A DNA stretch of 28,149 nucleotides, taken from positions 1-28,149 of the forward strand of contig DATJUC010000220.1 in the NCBI GenBank assembly GCA_035502675.1, in the 5' to 3' direction. The stretch comes from DATJUC01 sp035502675 (GTDB lineage Bacteria > Vulcanimicrobiota > Vulcanimicrobiia > Vulcanimicrobiales > Vulcanimicrobiaceae). The translations under genes were made by a program, and so were the position numbers. Shown piece by piece: positions 15,050 to 24,700 of this stretch. Within the stretch, counting starts at the first letter, position 1; each line of letters opens with the position of its first letter. The notes under the pieces are model-generated. The model searched no databases. It was not told the origin of the DNA and was given only the letters and a program-made list of their open reading frames with translations.

Positions 15050-15961
15050 GTGAGGATTTCGAATCGCTGGAAGAAACTCGGCGACGCCGGCTTCTCGGCC
15101 AACGGTTCGTTTCTCGCCACCTTCCGGCAACCCGACCAGATCGATGCAAAGTTCGCGGGGTGGGGTCCGTACGATTCCACCATGCGCTACTTCAAGTTTC
15201 TCTTCAGCGAACAGATTCGAAAAAAGGACGCCGCGTTCTTCGAGAACTACGCCCGGCTAGGGGAGACGGCCGTAGGAAATCCGACGATGCTGCCCGGACC
15301 GTCGGGCGAACCGATCAACAAGGACCATTTTTTCGCAGTCGAAGAGCACGCGTTCCTCGACCGGCACCTCGGCTTCGGCGACGTCGGTCGCGTCGTAGAG
15401 ATCGGCGGCGGGTTCGGGCGCACCGCTCAGGCGATCGTCAAGCTGGCTCCGAGCGTCGAGCGCTATACCATCGTCGACTTGCCCGGGATGCTTTCGCTCA
15501 GCTCGCTCTATTTGAAAAAAGTCTTGACGGCCGCAGAGTTCGCCAAACTCCGGTTCGTCGACGCGATCGCTTGGGACGCCGCCGGCGGGGAGCCGCTCCC
15601 GGCGGATTTAGCCGTTAACATTGACAGCTTTCAAGACATGCCCTCGGAGGCGATCCGCATTTACTTCGAGCGCATCGTCGAGCGCTCGCAATTTTTCTAT
15701 TCCAAGAACACCGTCGCCAAGTACCGGCCGGAGACGATCGGCGTTCGCAACGCGGATCCGTTGCTCGTGCTCGACGGCTGCACGACCGGCTGGTCGACCG
15801 ACGTCATCGACATCTTCGACCAGCGCGAGCTGGCCTCGGCCTCGCAAAAGCACGTCGAGCAATACCGGCCGGCCGGCTCGTACGAGGTTCTGGCCGCCGA
15901 ACCGATGGGGATGTTCCCGTACTATCTACACGTGCTCTACGGGCGAACCGTCAGCTCTTGA
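15050..15961 (+). CDS. SAM-dependent methyltransferase, putative sugar O-methyltransferase
   Basis: The protein has 303 residues from GTG 15050. VGRVVEIGGGFGRTAQAI (112-129) is the AdoMet-binding loop, followed by YTIVDLPGMLSLSSLYL as the acidic strand-2 region. LAVNIDSFQDMPSEAIRIYFERI resembles the substrate-side helix of the family annotated as putative sugar O-methyltransferases in polysaccharide loci. It lacks a signal peptide. It diverges from the DegT aminotransferase and overlaps the class I aminotransferase by 11 bases tail to tail. Position near flagellin and glycan enzymes suggests methylation of a sugar on flagellin or a surface polymer. The methyltransferase fold is well supported; the substrate is inference. 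Confidence 0.78.
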   Translation: MRISNRWKKLGDAGFSANGSFLATFRQPDQIDAKFAGWGPYDSTMRYFKFLFSEQIRKKDAAFFENYARLGETAVGNPTMLPGPSGEPINKDHFFAVEEHAFLDRHLGFGDVGRVVEIGGGFGRTAQAIVKLAPSVERYTIVDLPGMLSLSSLYLKKVLTAAEFAKLRFVDAIAWDAAGGEPLPADLAVNIDSFQDMPSEAIRIYFERIVERSQFFYSKNTVAKYRPETIGVRNADPLLVLDGCTTGWSTDVIDIFDQRELASASQKHVEQYRPAGSYEVLAAEPMGMFPYYLHVLYGRTVSS

Positions 15962-17147
15962 ACTTGGGCAGCGTCTTGGCGATTTGCCCGAGCGCCCAAT
16001 CGATGTCGTCGAGCGACGCCGCGTATGAGAAACGCAGATAGCCTTTGCCCGCGGCGCCGAACGACGAGCCGCCTCCGCACGCAACGCCGCCCTCTTCGAG
16101 GAGGAACTTTGCGAGCGCGCGGTCGTCGTGCGTGATCTTCGTCACGTTGGGAAACGCGTAGAACGCGCCTTCGGGCAACGTGCACGAGACGCCGTCGATG
16201 TCGTTGAGACCTTCGACCAAACGGTCGCGGCGCTGGCGGAAGGTCTCGTTCATGCGGCGCACGGGCTCGTCGGGCCCGGTCAGGGCCGCGATCCCGGCCA
16301 TCTGAACGAAGGCGGTCACGCAGCTGAAGGTGTTGTTGTTGAAGAGCGTCACCGTCTTGGCCAAGCGCTCGGGCATGATCGCATAGCCCAGGCGCCAGCC
16401 GGTCATCGCGTAGGCTTTCGAGAAGCCGTCGACGACGATCGTCCGCTCGCGCATCCCGTCGATCGCAGCGATCGAAAAATATTCGGCGTCGAGGTAGAAG
16501 TTGCGGCTGTAGATTTCGTCGGCGATGACCAGGAAGTCGTGGCGCTGCGCCATCTCCGCGATGCGCTCGAGATCGCCGTGCGTCAGCACCCCGCCGGTCG
16601 GATTGTGCGGCGAGTTGATGACGATCGCTTTCGTCTTGTCCGAGACGCGGCGCTCCAGCTCGTCGAGGTCCATGCGCCAGTTGCGCGACTCGAGCAGCGG
16701 GATCGCGTGCACGTTGGCTTGCAGGTAGCTCGCGCACGATGCGTAGGCCGGATAGGCAGGATCGAAATAGATGAAGTCGTCGCCGGGGTTCAGCAGCGCC
16801 GATAGGACGTTCCAGATGATCGGCTTGGCTCCGGGCGAGATCACGACGTTCTCGGGCGTGTAAACCGGCGAAATGTGGCGGAAGCGGCTGGCGTACTCCG
16901 CGACGGTCGCACGGAGAGCCGGCATGCCCGCGGAGGGCGTGTAGTGCGTGTGGCTGTCGTAGAGCGCTTCGACGGCGGCTTTCTTGATATGCTCGGGCGT
17001 ATCGAAGTCCGGCTCGCCGATCTCCATGTGCACGACGCGGCGTCCTTCGGCTTCGAGTTGACGCGCGCGCGCCAAAACCTCGAACGCGTTCTCCGAACCG
17101 AGCCGCGCGACGGCGGCGGCGATGCGGTCTTCGTGGACTGCGAGCAT
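15951..17147 (-). CDS. Class I/II PLP-dependent aminotransferase (aspartate aminotransferase-like)
   Basis: The protein has 398 residues. ATG 17147 is preceded by an AGGA-containing purine-rich stretch. Family residues are clear: IGEPDFDTP (43-51), HYTPSAGMPALR (68-79), NSPHNPTGG with Asn182, VIADEIYSR with Asp210 and Tyr213, and FSKAYAMTGWRLGY with Lys244 as the PLP Schiff base and Arg252. The C terminus has LPEGAFYAFPNV and GYLRFSYA. It acts in the cytoplasm on amino acids such as aspartate, alanine or aromatic substrates; motif reading cannot decide which. It is probably ordinary amino-acid metabolism, not part of the glycan set. It diverges from the first DUF11 gene with a 73-base gap that contains two CCGCGGG direct repeats and no convincing promoter. 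Confidence 0.92.
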   Translation of the reverse strand: MLAVHEDRIAAAVARLGSENAFEVLARARQLEAEGRRVVHMEIGEPDFDTPEHIKKAAVEALYDSHTHYTPSAGMPALRATVAEYASRFRHISPVYTPENVVISPGAKPIIWNVLSALLNPGDDFIYFDPAYPAYASCASYLQANVHAIPLLESRNWRMDLDELERRVSDKTKAIVINSPHNPTGGVLTHGDLERIAEMAQRHDFLVIADEIYSRNFYLDAEYFSIAAIDGMRERTIVVDGFSKAYAMTGWRLGYAIMPERLAKTVTLFNNNTFSCVTAFVQMAGIAALTGPDEPVRRMNETFRQRRDRLVEGLNDIDGVSCTLPEGAFYAFPNVTKITHDDRALAKFLLEEGGVACGGGSSFGAAGKGYLRFSYAASLDDIDWALGQIAKTLPKFKS

Positions 17148-17220
17148 GCTAGTTTTTTCCTTTCCTCGATTCGAAACGTCCGCGGGACCCCGACCGCGGG
17201 CGGCGAAACGTCACCGCGTC

Positions 17221-20200
17221 ATGCGCACGCTATCGGAAGTATTTGCGCCTGGAGCTCCTACGTTACCCGAAGGGCTCCGAACCCTCGTCGTTTCGCCCGA
17301 CCGCGAGTTGGAACCTGGAATGACGGTGCGCGCGACGTTCACGTTCCGCAATCAAGGCGGCGCGGTCGCGACCGGCGTGCGCGTCCGCTTCAATCTGCCC
17401 GACGGTCTGGTCTACTTGGTCGGCAGCGGAGAGCTCGATGGGCTCTCGCAGGACGACGAACTGGGAAACTCACCGCTGCTCTCGCGCGGGGGCGCGCACA
17501 TCGGCGACGTCCCGCCCGGCCAAGAGCGGCGCATCGAGATCGCGTACAGCGTCGCCGGCGCCATCGAGAACGGAACGACCATCGAATTACAAGCGGCCGT
17601 TGCCTCGTTCGAGCTGCCGCCGGTCGGGTCGAACGTCGTCCGCCTGATCGCGCGCAGCCGGCCGCAGCTCGCCAACGCGCTGACCCGCGTTTCGATCGAA
17701 GCGCGTCAAGAGCCGGTGCCGGGTTCCGAAGCGCAGATCACCGTTCGGATGCACAACGCCGGCGAGTCGAGCGCGCACGACGTCGTCGTCGTCGCGCCGA
17801 TCCCCGAGCACACGGCCTACGTCGCCGGCTCGGCCCGCGTCAACGGCCGCGACGTCGAACGGGATCTCGGCGTGGCGTTCGACCGGCTCTACGCCCCGAT
17901 CGTCGCCGCTTCGTTGGCCGCCAGCGCCTCGGCGACGCTGGTCTTCCGGGTCCGAATCGACGCGCCGCTGCCCGACGGAACCGCGATTACCGCCGCGGCC
18001 AGCGTCGCCTCGCAGGAGACGCCCGCCTTCGAACTCGAGCCGGCGTCGCTGGTCGTTCGCGCGGCGCCCGATTTCAGCGACGACCGCACGGCGCTGGCGG
18101 TCGAACCGGCGTACGACGTCCGCCCGGGGCAGCGCGTCGTCCTCACGCTGACCGCGTACAACGCCGGGACCGCCGCCGCCGACAACGTCACCGCGACGCT
18201 CGAGCTCCCCGACGCGTTGGCGCCGGTCCGCGGTGCGTCCAGTATCGACGGGCGTCCGGTCCGCGACCGGCGCAAAGACGCGCTGACCTTCGACCTCGGC
18301 CGCATCGACGCCGACGTCGCCGTCGAGTTGCGCACCGAAGCGGTCGTCGTCTCGCCGCTCGCCGACGCGACGACCTTGACGCCTGCCGGGGTGCTCGCAT
18401 GGGAACCCGCCCGCGACGCCGCTGCGCGGCGTCTGGAACGAACGCTGACCGTCCGCTCGGAGCCGGCCCTCGCCTCCCGGCGCAACGCGATCGAACGCGT
18501 CGGCGCGGCCATCGTCAAACCCGGATCCGACGTCGAGCTGACCGTCGCGCTCGCCAACGACGGAAGTGCGTCGGCCAGCGACGCCGTGCTGCATCTGCGC
18601 GTCGATCCCGCGCTCGACGACGTCCGCGTCACCGAAAAGACCGCGCGGCTGCTCGTCGAGGGCGACACCATCGATCTCGGAACGCTCGACGCGTACGCGT
18701 CCCGGCGCCTCACGCTGCGCGCGCGCGTACGCACGCCGTACGGCGACCGCAGCGAGATACGCGCCGGCGCGAGCCTGCACACGCGCGAGCTGGGCGAGAC
18801 TTCGCTCGGCGACGTGCTTTGGACCGTCGACTCGCATCCGGCGTTCGACGCACAATCGTCGCGGCTGGAACTCGAAAGCGGCGCGATCCTGCGGCCCAAC
18901 CAGCTCGCCGACGTCGACGTCACGCTTGCCAACACGGGAACCGACGTCGCGCACAACGTGCGGCTGCGCCTGTACGTTTCGCCCGAAGCGCGCCTGGAAA
19001 GCGTCGACGGCGCGATTCGCGAAAAGTCGTCGCTGGTTTTCGGCGAGATTGCTCCGGGCGCGACCGCCCGCGCAAGGCTGGGCTTACGGCTGTTGCGCAG
19101 TCTGGCCAAGGAGTTTCCGGTAACCGTCGACGCCGTGCTGACGGCCGACGCGATGCTCCCCGTGCCGCTCGCGCGTTTGACGATCGCGACGACCGCCGAA
19201 CCGGATTTTTCGGTCGGTACGTTTCGCAGCGAACCGATCGACGTCGTCGACGTCGGCGAGACGGTCGAATGGGTGCTGCACGTACGCAACGGCGGCGACG
19301 GACCGGCGCGCCGCGTGGCGATCGCCGTCGGTCAGCCCGAAACCCTCATTTACGTCCCCAACTCGACGACCGTCAACGACGTCCCGGTTCGCGACGTGGG
19401 CGCGCTCGCGCCGTTGGGCTCGAACCGCGGTATCGTACTCAACGAAGTCGATCCCGGCGTCGAGGCGACGATCCGCTGGCGCGACGTCGTCCACAACGGC
19501 TTACCGGCCGGAGAAGCGATCGTCCGCGACGCGCACGTGCGCTACGACGGCGACCGCGACGACGAAATCGTCTCCAACGAGTTGAAGGTACGTGCGACGC
19601 CGGTGTTTGCCAACGCGATTCCCGGCCTGCCGTTCGGACTCGACGGCATGATCGGACCGGCTTTCGGCGGCCAGCGGGCGCTGACCGAAGAGCGTTTCAT
19701 GGAGCTCCCGCCGGCCACGCCGGTGGAAGGTCAGGAGAACGCCAACGGCCGCGCGATCTCCGGCCTCGCGTACCCGGCTCTCGACGCCGGAGCATCGGCC
19801 GACGGCGTTTACGACGGCAACCTCGTCTCCAACCGGGTCGGAACCTCGGCGGCCTTCACGACGGAACGCTTGACGCGGACCCTGCGTTTCTTGGACGAGG
19901 CGCGCTTCGGAGGACTGGTGACGCATCTCTTTGCGTTGCGCGCCTTCCTGCCCGACGCCATCGGCGACGCGCACGGCGGCGCACTCGGTCCGCTTCGCGA
20001 CCAGCTGCGCGACGAACTCGACCGTCTCTTCATCAAGCTCCGTCTTCCCGGCTACGTCATCGCGCCGCGCGACGTCGAAACGCCGTCGCTGCGAACGACC
20101 GTCGAACGCGTCGCGCACGAAGCCGCGACGGCTCGCGGAACCCCGACCGAATCGCCGGCGGCGGCCGTCCTCCTCAGAGGCGGTTTCGACCCGTCCGAAC

Positions 20201-20448
20201 TCGCGGAGATCTCCGAGCGGCTGCCGGACGCGCCGCTGGCCGGTGCGCTGCCGTGGGCCGCACTGGCGCGCTTCTTGCCCGACGTCACGCCGCAGTTCGC
20301 GCACTACCGCACGCTGCTGGTCGAGAAACTCGACGCGCTGGCGGATGCCGACGTCGACGAGTTCATCGAGGCGCTGCAGCGGCGTCGCGATGCCGCGCTC
20401 GACGCCGCGCTCGACGTCGTCAGAACGTCGCTGCACGCGAGCGTATAG
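17221..20448 (+). CDS. Giant DUF11/CARDB-like six-repeat protein with C-terminal helical domain (copy A)
   Basis: The protein has 1075 residues from ATG 17221. This start aligns with copy B; an earlier in-frame ATG at 17146 would add 25 unconserved residues. I count six Ig-like DUF11-type repeats, each with a pattern like LEPGMTVRATFTFRNQGGAVATGVRVRFNLP or VPGSEAQITVRMHNAGESSAHDVVVVAPIPEHTAYVAGS. Repeats begin near residues 20, 145, 275, 410, 535 and 655. A Gly/Pro-rich link follows, then a helical domain from about 879 with LTRTLRFLDEARFGGLVTHL and LDRLFIKLRLP. No signal peptide or transmembrane segment is visible, though DUF11 proteins are usually exported. Function unknown. It is followed after 6 bases by a small membrane HEAT-like gene, and the pair is duplicated downstream. 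Confidence 0.85.
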   Translation: MRTLSEVFAPGAPTLPEGLRTLVVSPDRELEPGMTVRATFTFRNQGGAVATGVRVRFNLPDGLVYLVGSGELDGLSQDDELGNSPLLSRGGAHIGDVPPGQERRIEIAYSVAGAIENGTTIELQAAVASFELPPVGSNVVRLIARSRPQLANALTRVSIEARQEPVPGSEAQITVRMHNAGESSAHDVVVVAPIPEHTAYVAGSARVNGRDVERDLGVAFDRLYAPIVAASLAASASATLVFRVRIDAPLPDGTAITAAASVASQETPAFELEPASLVVRAAPDFSDDRTALAVEPAYDVRPGQRVVLTLTAYNAGTAAADNVTATLELPDALAPVRGASSIDGRPVRDRRKDALTFDLGRIDADVAVELRTEAVVVSPLADATTLTPAGVLAWEPARDAAARRLERTLTVRSEPALASRRNAIERVGAAIVKPGSDVELTVALANDGSASASDAVLHLRVDPALDDVRVTEKTARLLVEGDTIDLGTLDAYASRRLTLRARVRTPYGDRSEIRAGASLHTRELGETSLGDVLWTVDSHPAFDAQSSRLELESGAILRPNQLADVDVTLANTGTDVAHNVRLRLYVSPEARLESVDGAIREKSSLVFGEIAPGATARARLGLRLLRSLAKEFPVTVDAVLTADAMLPVPLARLTIATTAEPDFSVGTFRSEPIDVVDVGETVEWVLHVRNGGDGPARRVAIAVGQPETLIYVPNSTTVNDVPVRDVGALAPLGSNRGIVLNEVDPGVEATIRWRDVVHNGLPAGEAIVRDAHVRYDGDRDDEIVSNELKVRATPVFANAIPGLPFGLDGMIGPAFGGQRALTEERFMELPPATPVEGQENANGRAISGLAYPALDAGASADGVYDGNLVSNRVGTSAAFTTERLTRTLRFLDEARFGGLVTHLFALRAFLPDAIGDAHGGALGPLRDQLRDELDRLFIKLRLPGYVIAPRDVETPSLRTTVERVAHEAATARGTPTESPAAAVLLRGGFDPSELAEISERLPDAPLAGALPWAALARFLPDVTPQFAHYRTLLVEKLDALADADVDEFIEALQRRRDAALDAALDVVRTSLHASV

Positions 20449-20454
20449 TTCGGC

Positions 20455-20865
20455 ATGGCGATCGCCGTCGCATTGGTCGTGGTTGCCGTGGCCGGGGCCG
20501 GAGTCGCCGCCTACGCGTGGCTGGCGCCGCGCCGCACCGCCGCGATGCGCGTTCGCTCCGGCGAACGTTCGCCGCTGCACGGCGACACCGGCTGGACCAA
20601 CGCGGCCGGCGAGGAGTTTGCCGGCTTGAGCGAACCGGCACGCTGCGACCTGATCTTCGCCGTCTCCGCGCTCGACGACGCGCGGTCGCAACGGCTGCTC
20701 GAGCACGCGCTCGACGACCCGTCCGAAGCGGTCTCGCTCGCCGCCGCCCACGCCCTGATCTCGCGCGGCCACGGCGAAACCGTCGAACGCTATCTCGCAG
20801 CGCATCCCGGACAGCGAACCGACCGGATCGCCCGCACGCTGTCGCTGCTCCTACCGGAAGGCTAG
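20455..20865 (+). CDS. Small membrane-anchored HEAT-like protein (partner of copy A)
   Basis: The protein has 136 residues, with ATG six bases after the copy A stop. Residues 1-24 (MAIAVALVVVAVAGAGVAAY) are a single N-terminal membrane segment, then a basic linker. Residues about 55-120 look like one or two HEAT-type helical hairpins (ARCDLIFAVSALDD ... LEHALDDPSEAVSLAAAHAL). The matching gene after copy B has the same plan (membrane helix, linker, helical end), so the two are probably paralogues. It may tether or bind the large protein at the inner membrane; this is inference. The 3' end overlaps the PIG-L gene by 15 bases. Confidence 0.75.
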   Translation: MAIAVALVVVAVAGAGVAAYAWLAPRRTAAMRVRSGERSPLHGDTGWTNAAGEEFAGLSEPARCDLIFAVSALDDARSQRLLEHALDDPSEAVSLAAAHALISRGHGETVERYLAAHPGQRTDRIARTLSLLLPEG

Positions 20866-21642
20866 CGCCTCCGCAAACGCGGGCGCGAGCCGAGGCGCCA
20901 ACCAGTACCGCTCGGCCGGGCCGTCTTCGGCCAGGCGCGCGGCATTCTTCGATAACGCCGCCTCGACGTTTTCGGGAAAGAGCGCCGCGAGCTGCGAGCC
21001 GTAACAGCGAATGGCCGCGATCTTCGCAGCGGCGAACGCACCCAGTGAAAACGTGCAGGCCTGCATGCCGGGGGGATCGGCCCATTCCTCGAGCACGTCG
21101 TCGGAGACGCAGTACGGGAAGTCCTCGAAAAAGGCGACGCGATAGCCTCGGCTTGCCAGCGCCGCTCCGGCGATTCGCACGAGCGCGTGGTCGACGTGAT
21201 TTCCCATGGCGAGCGGACCGACGATCCACGGGCTTTGCGCCAGCAGGCCGGTTCGATGTAAGGCGTCGACGATCGCGGCGGCGAGCTTCGCGTCGCCGGG
21301 CGGAATCGCGCCGACGATCGACTCCCAACCGGTGAAGTACGGCGAACGAATCGGCGCCGGCAGAAAATCGAGATCCACGCTTCGTGCGCCCACGATCGCA
21401 CGCGCCCGCGCGTCTTCGGCCGACCGCAATGCGGCCGCTTCGGCAAACGTCTCGACCCCCAGCGCCGCAAGGGCGCCGCGCGCAAAATCGGAAAGCGCCG
21501 GCGGCTCCGCGGTGCCGCCGAACACGTTGACGATGGTTGCCGGCCGGCCGTCGGATTGCAACGCGGCGGCCAATCCTCCGCACGAGAGGATCGCGTCGTC
21601 GCGGTGCGGCGACAGGATCAGGCAGCCGTCGAACACGCGCAC
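20851..21642 (-). CDS. PIG-L family (LmbE-like) deacetylase
   Basis: The protein has 263 residues from GTG 21642. LILSPHRDDAILSCGG (8-23) is the metal-binding PHxDD motif, with His13, Asp15 and Asp16. The second motif is MGNHVDHALV, with His149 and His152. These zinc enzymes remove N-acetyl groups from GlcNAc-type sugars or conjugates, for example in thiol cofactor or surface-glycan synthesis. The substrate here is unknown. There is no signal peptide, so it is likely cytoplasmic. It lies on the opposite strand between the two DUF11/HEAT cassettes, overlapping the first by 15 bases and leaving a 100-base divergent gap to the second. Confidence 0.88.
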   Translation of the reverse strand: MRVFDGCLILSPHRDDAILSCGGLAAALQSDGRPATIVNVFGGTAEPPALSDFARGALAALGVETFAEAAALRSAEDARARAIVGARSVDLDFLPAPIRSPYFTGWESIVGAIPPGDAKLAAAIVDALHRTGLLAQSPWIVGPLAMGNHVDHALVRIAGAALASRGYRVAFFEDFPYCVSDDVLEEWADPPGMQACTFSLGAFAAAKIAAIRCYGSQLAALFPENVEAALSKNAARLAEDGPAERYWLAPRLAPAFAEALAFR

Positions 21643-21680
21643 CGATTACGCGCCTCGAGCGGCCGGCGCCTCGTCCAGCC

Positions 21681-21696
21681 GCCGGGTTCTCCCGGC
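21681..21696. promoter_or_regulatory. Perfect hairpin in the PIG-L / DUF11 copy B divergent gap
   Basis: GCCGGG (21681-21686), loop TTCT, CCCGGC (21691-21696). It is the only clear structure in the 100-base gap 21643-21742; no -35/-10 pair stands out. Possible operator or leader stem of copy B. Confidence 0.3.
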
Positions 21697-21742
21697 TCGC
21701 AGCTTCGGAGGCGCGGGCTTCGGCGCTTGCGAACAAGGCTAC

Positions 21743-24700
21743 GTGGCCGCACCGTCGCTCACCGGTATCTTTGCCCCGGGCTCTCCCGTATTGGTCGAGA
21801 GCCTGCGAACGCTCGTGCTGGATCCCAAGCGTGCCGTCGCGCCGGGCGAGGAGATTCGCGCGGAGTTTTCCTTCTCCAACTTCGGCGGTGCAAGTGCGAC
21901 CGACGTGCGCGTCCGGTTTTCGCATCCGCAAGGCGTCGCGCACGTCGAAGGCGGCGACGCCATCGACGACCGCTGGCTAGGCGAAGGCCTGCGCTTCGTC
22001 GACGCCAACGGCGCGCCGGTAGGCGATCTGGAACCCAACGCGCAGCGCCGCGTCGTCTCGACGTTTCGCGTCAACGACACGATCGAAGACGGCACCGAGC
22101 TCGTCTTTCAAGCAGCCCTGGTCAGCAGTCAGACCGCGCTGCTGGCCTCCAACATCGAGCGCGTGGTCGTGCGCAGCCGCCCGGTCCTGCAAAATCCGTC
22201 GACGCAGGTAACGCTCTCCGCGCCGCAAGGCGCGCGCCCCGGCGACACGATTGCGGTCCAAGCGACGATCGTCAACACCGGATCGTCGAGCGCGCACGAC
22301 GTAGTCGTCATCCTGCCGGCACCGGAACACACGACCTACGTTCCGCGCAGCGCGCGGATCGACGGGCGGCTGGTGCTCGGCGACGGCGAGCCGTTCGACT
22401 ACGATACCGCGGTCCCGGTCACCGAGCGGTTGTTGCCCGGGCAGAGCGTCACGATCGAATATCAGACGATCGTGGATACCCCGCTGCCCGACGCGACGCG
22501 CATCAGCGCCGCGGGCAGCGTGGGCTCGCGGGAGTGCGGCGAGTTTGCGGTCTCGTCCTCGGAGATCGTCGTTGCGTCGCCGGTCGATTTCTCGGGCGAG
22601 GAGACGTCGCTGCAGCTGCTCTGCGACGACGCGGTCGCGCCCGGCATGCAGATTCCGATGGTGCTGCGCGCGCTCAATGCCGGAACCGGCGCGGCCGACT
22701 TCGTGTCGCTTTCCTTCGTGCTGCCGCCCGGCTTGATCTACGCGCCGGGCTCGGCGCTGGTCGACGGCCAGCCGGTCAGCGACGACGCGATTGCGGGACT
22801 GACGTTTTCGGTCGGTACGCTGGCGGCCGGGCGCGCCGTCGAGGTCAGCGCGAACGCGACCGTCGCCGTTCCTAGCAACGGTCACGAACCGGTTCTTCCC
22901 GTCCAAGGCGCGCTGCGCTGGAAAGGCGGCGAACGCGATTTCAGCCGCCGGCTCACCGTTCGCGTCGCGCCGCGGTTTCCGCGCGGGCGCAACTACGTGG
23001 AGGCCGGACAGGGTGTGGTGCGCGCGCGCGACGACGTCCGATTCGTCGCACACGTCTATAACGACGGCACCGCATCCGAACGCAACGTCCGGCTGCGCGT
23101 GATTCCGGGCGTGCATCTCGACGACGTTCGCATCGCCGAGTCGTCCGAGGAACCTTTACCGTACGGCGAGCCGCTCGACCTGGGCATCGTCACGCCGCAC
23201 CACGAGCGCCAGTTCGTCATCTCCGCGCGCGTGGCGTCGCGCGTCCCGGACCGCTCCAACGTGACGCTCGGCGTGGTGCTCGAACACGATGCCGGTGCGA
23301 TCGATTTGGGAACCTCGACCGTCGTGGTGCGCTCGCGACCGCACGTTTCGCAGACCGGTGCGGCGTGGGAGGTCGCGTCCAAGGATCCGTTGCGGCCGCA
23401 CCGGTTCGCCGACGTCGTGATCCGCTTCACCAACGAGGGCTCCGACGTGCTGCGCGACGCGCGGCTGGCGCTGAGGCTGCCGCCCGAGGTGGCGGTCGAA
23501 CGCGCCGTCGACGCGCGCCGCGATCGCGAGGGCTTGATCTTCGGCGACGTCCCGGCGGAGACGACGCACGAAGCGCGCGTCACGTTGCGGCTCTTACGGC
23601 CGGTCGCGCACAACGCTACGCTGACGCTCGAGGGCTGGCTGCACGGCAAAGGCATCAGTCCGGTACAACTGACGTCGCTCGAGATTCCGACTTTCGCCGA
23701 GCCGCAGTTCGCGCAGAGCGCGCAGCTGCTGGCCGCCCCTTCGGAGCTCGCCAACGCCGGCGAGCACGTCTACTACGAAATTCGCCTGCGCAACGACGGC
23801 GACGGTCCGGCGGACCGCCTGCTCGTACGCGTCGTCCCGACCAAGCTCGCGGTCTACGTACCCTCCAGCACGACGATCAACGGGTTGGGCGTGCCGGACG
23901 ACGCGGGTGCCTCGCCGCTCTGGTCGCAGCGCGGCCTCGCGCTCACCGACGTCAATCCGGGCATCGAGCTGCGCATTCGTTGGGAGATGAGCGTCATCTC
24001 GCCGCTGTCGGCCGGAACGGCGCTCGAAACGCGTGCCGTTTTGGAATGGGGCGAAGGACAAACGCTGGTCGTGATCGCGCCGACGCTCAAAGTTCAAGCC
24101 GAGCCGACGCTCGGCGAATCGACCGTCGGCACGCCGATCTCGATCGCGCGCATCTTTCCGGTCGAATCGCCCGCATTCGAACCGGCGCCGGAGCCCGCGG
24201 CCGCCGCGGCGCCGGAACCGCCGCAGCCCGAGCCGGAGCCTGAGCTCGAACCCGAGCCCGAACCGCAACGCGAGCCGCTGCCGCGCGCAATCGCCCAAGT
24301 TATCGCGGAGCAGCAGCTGCTGGCGCTGCCCGCACAAGCGCCGACGGCGGAGGTCGGCGAGAGCGCCGTGCTCGAATCGGCGGTCGAATCGACGACCGAG
24401 TTCGCCGCGGTTTCGGACGAGAAAGAACGCGACGCCGAACCGCCGGTGCCGGTCGCTGCCGGCCCGCTGCTCTACGTCGACTTCACGCTCGACCGGTTGA
24501 CGCGTACGCTCGAGCTGCTCGACCGCAGCGACGCCGGCGGATTGATCGAGCATCTGTTCGCGCTGCGCATGCTTTTCCCGGAGAATGCGATCGCGGCCAC
24601 GCCGCCGCTGACCGACGCGTTCGCCGGCGCGGGCCGAGCGATGCGCGCGCCGCTGGAACGGCTGTTCGTCCGGCTGCGCATGCCGCGACTCGCCGTCACC

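Noticed and set aside
17160..17215. Third parS-like site in the aminotransferase/DUF11 gap (TTTCCTCGATTCGAAAC)
   Set aside because: The TTTC and GAAA arms are 8 bases apart instead of 4, and the centre does not match parS or the Noc site.
16875..21335. A very long plus-strand open frame (over 1400 codons) in a second frame across the aminotransferase and DUF11 copy A
   Set aside because: Its product is an Arg-rich, low-complexity string with no domain, and it overlaps two well-supported genes in other frames. It is an effect of high GC.
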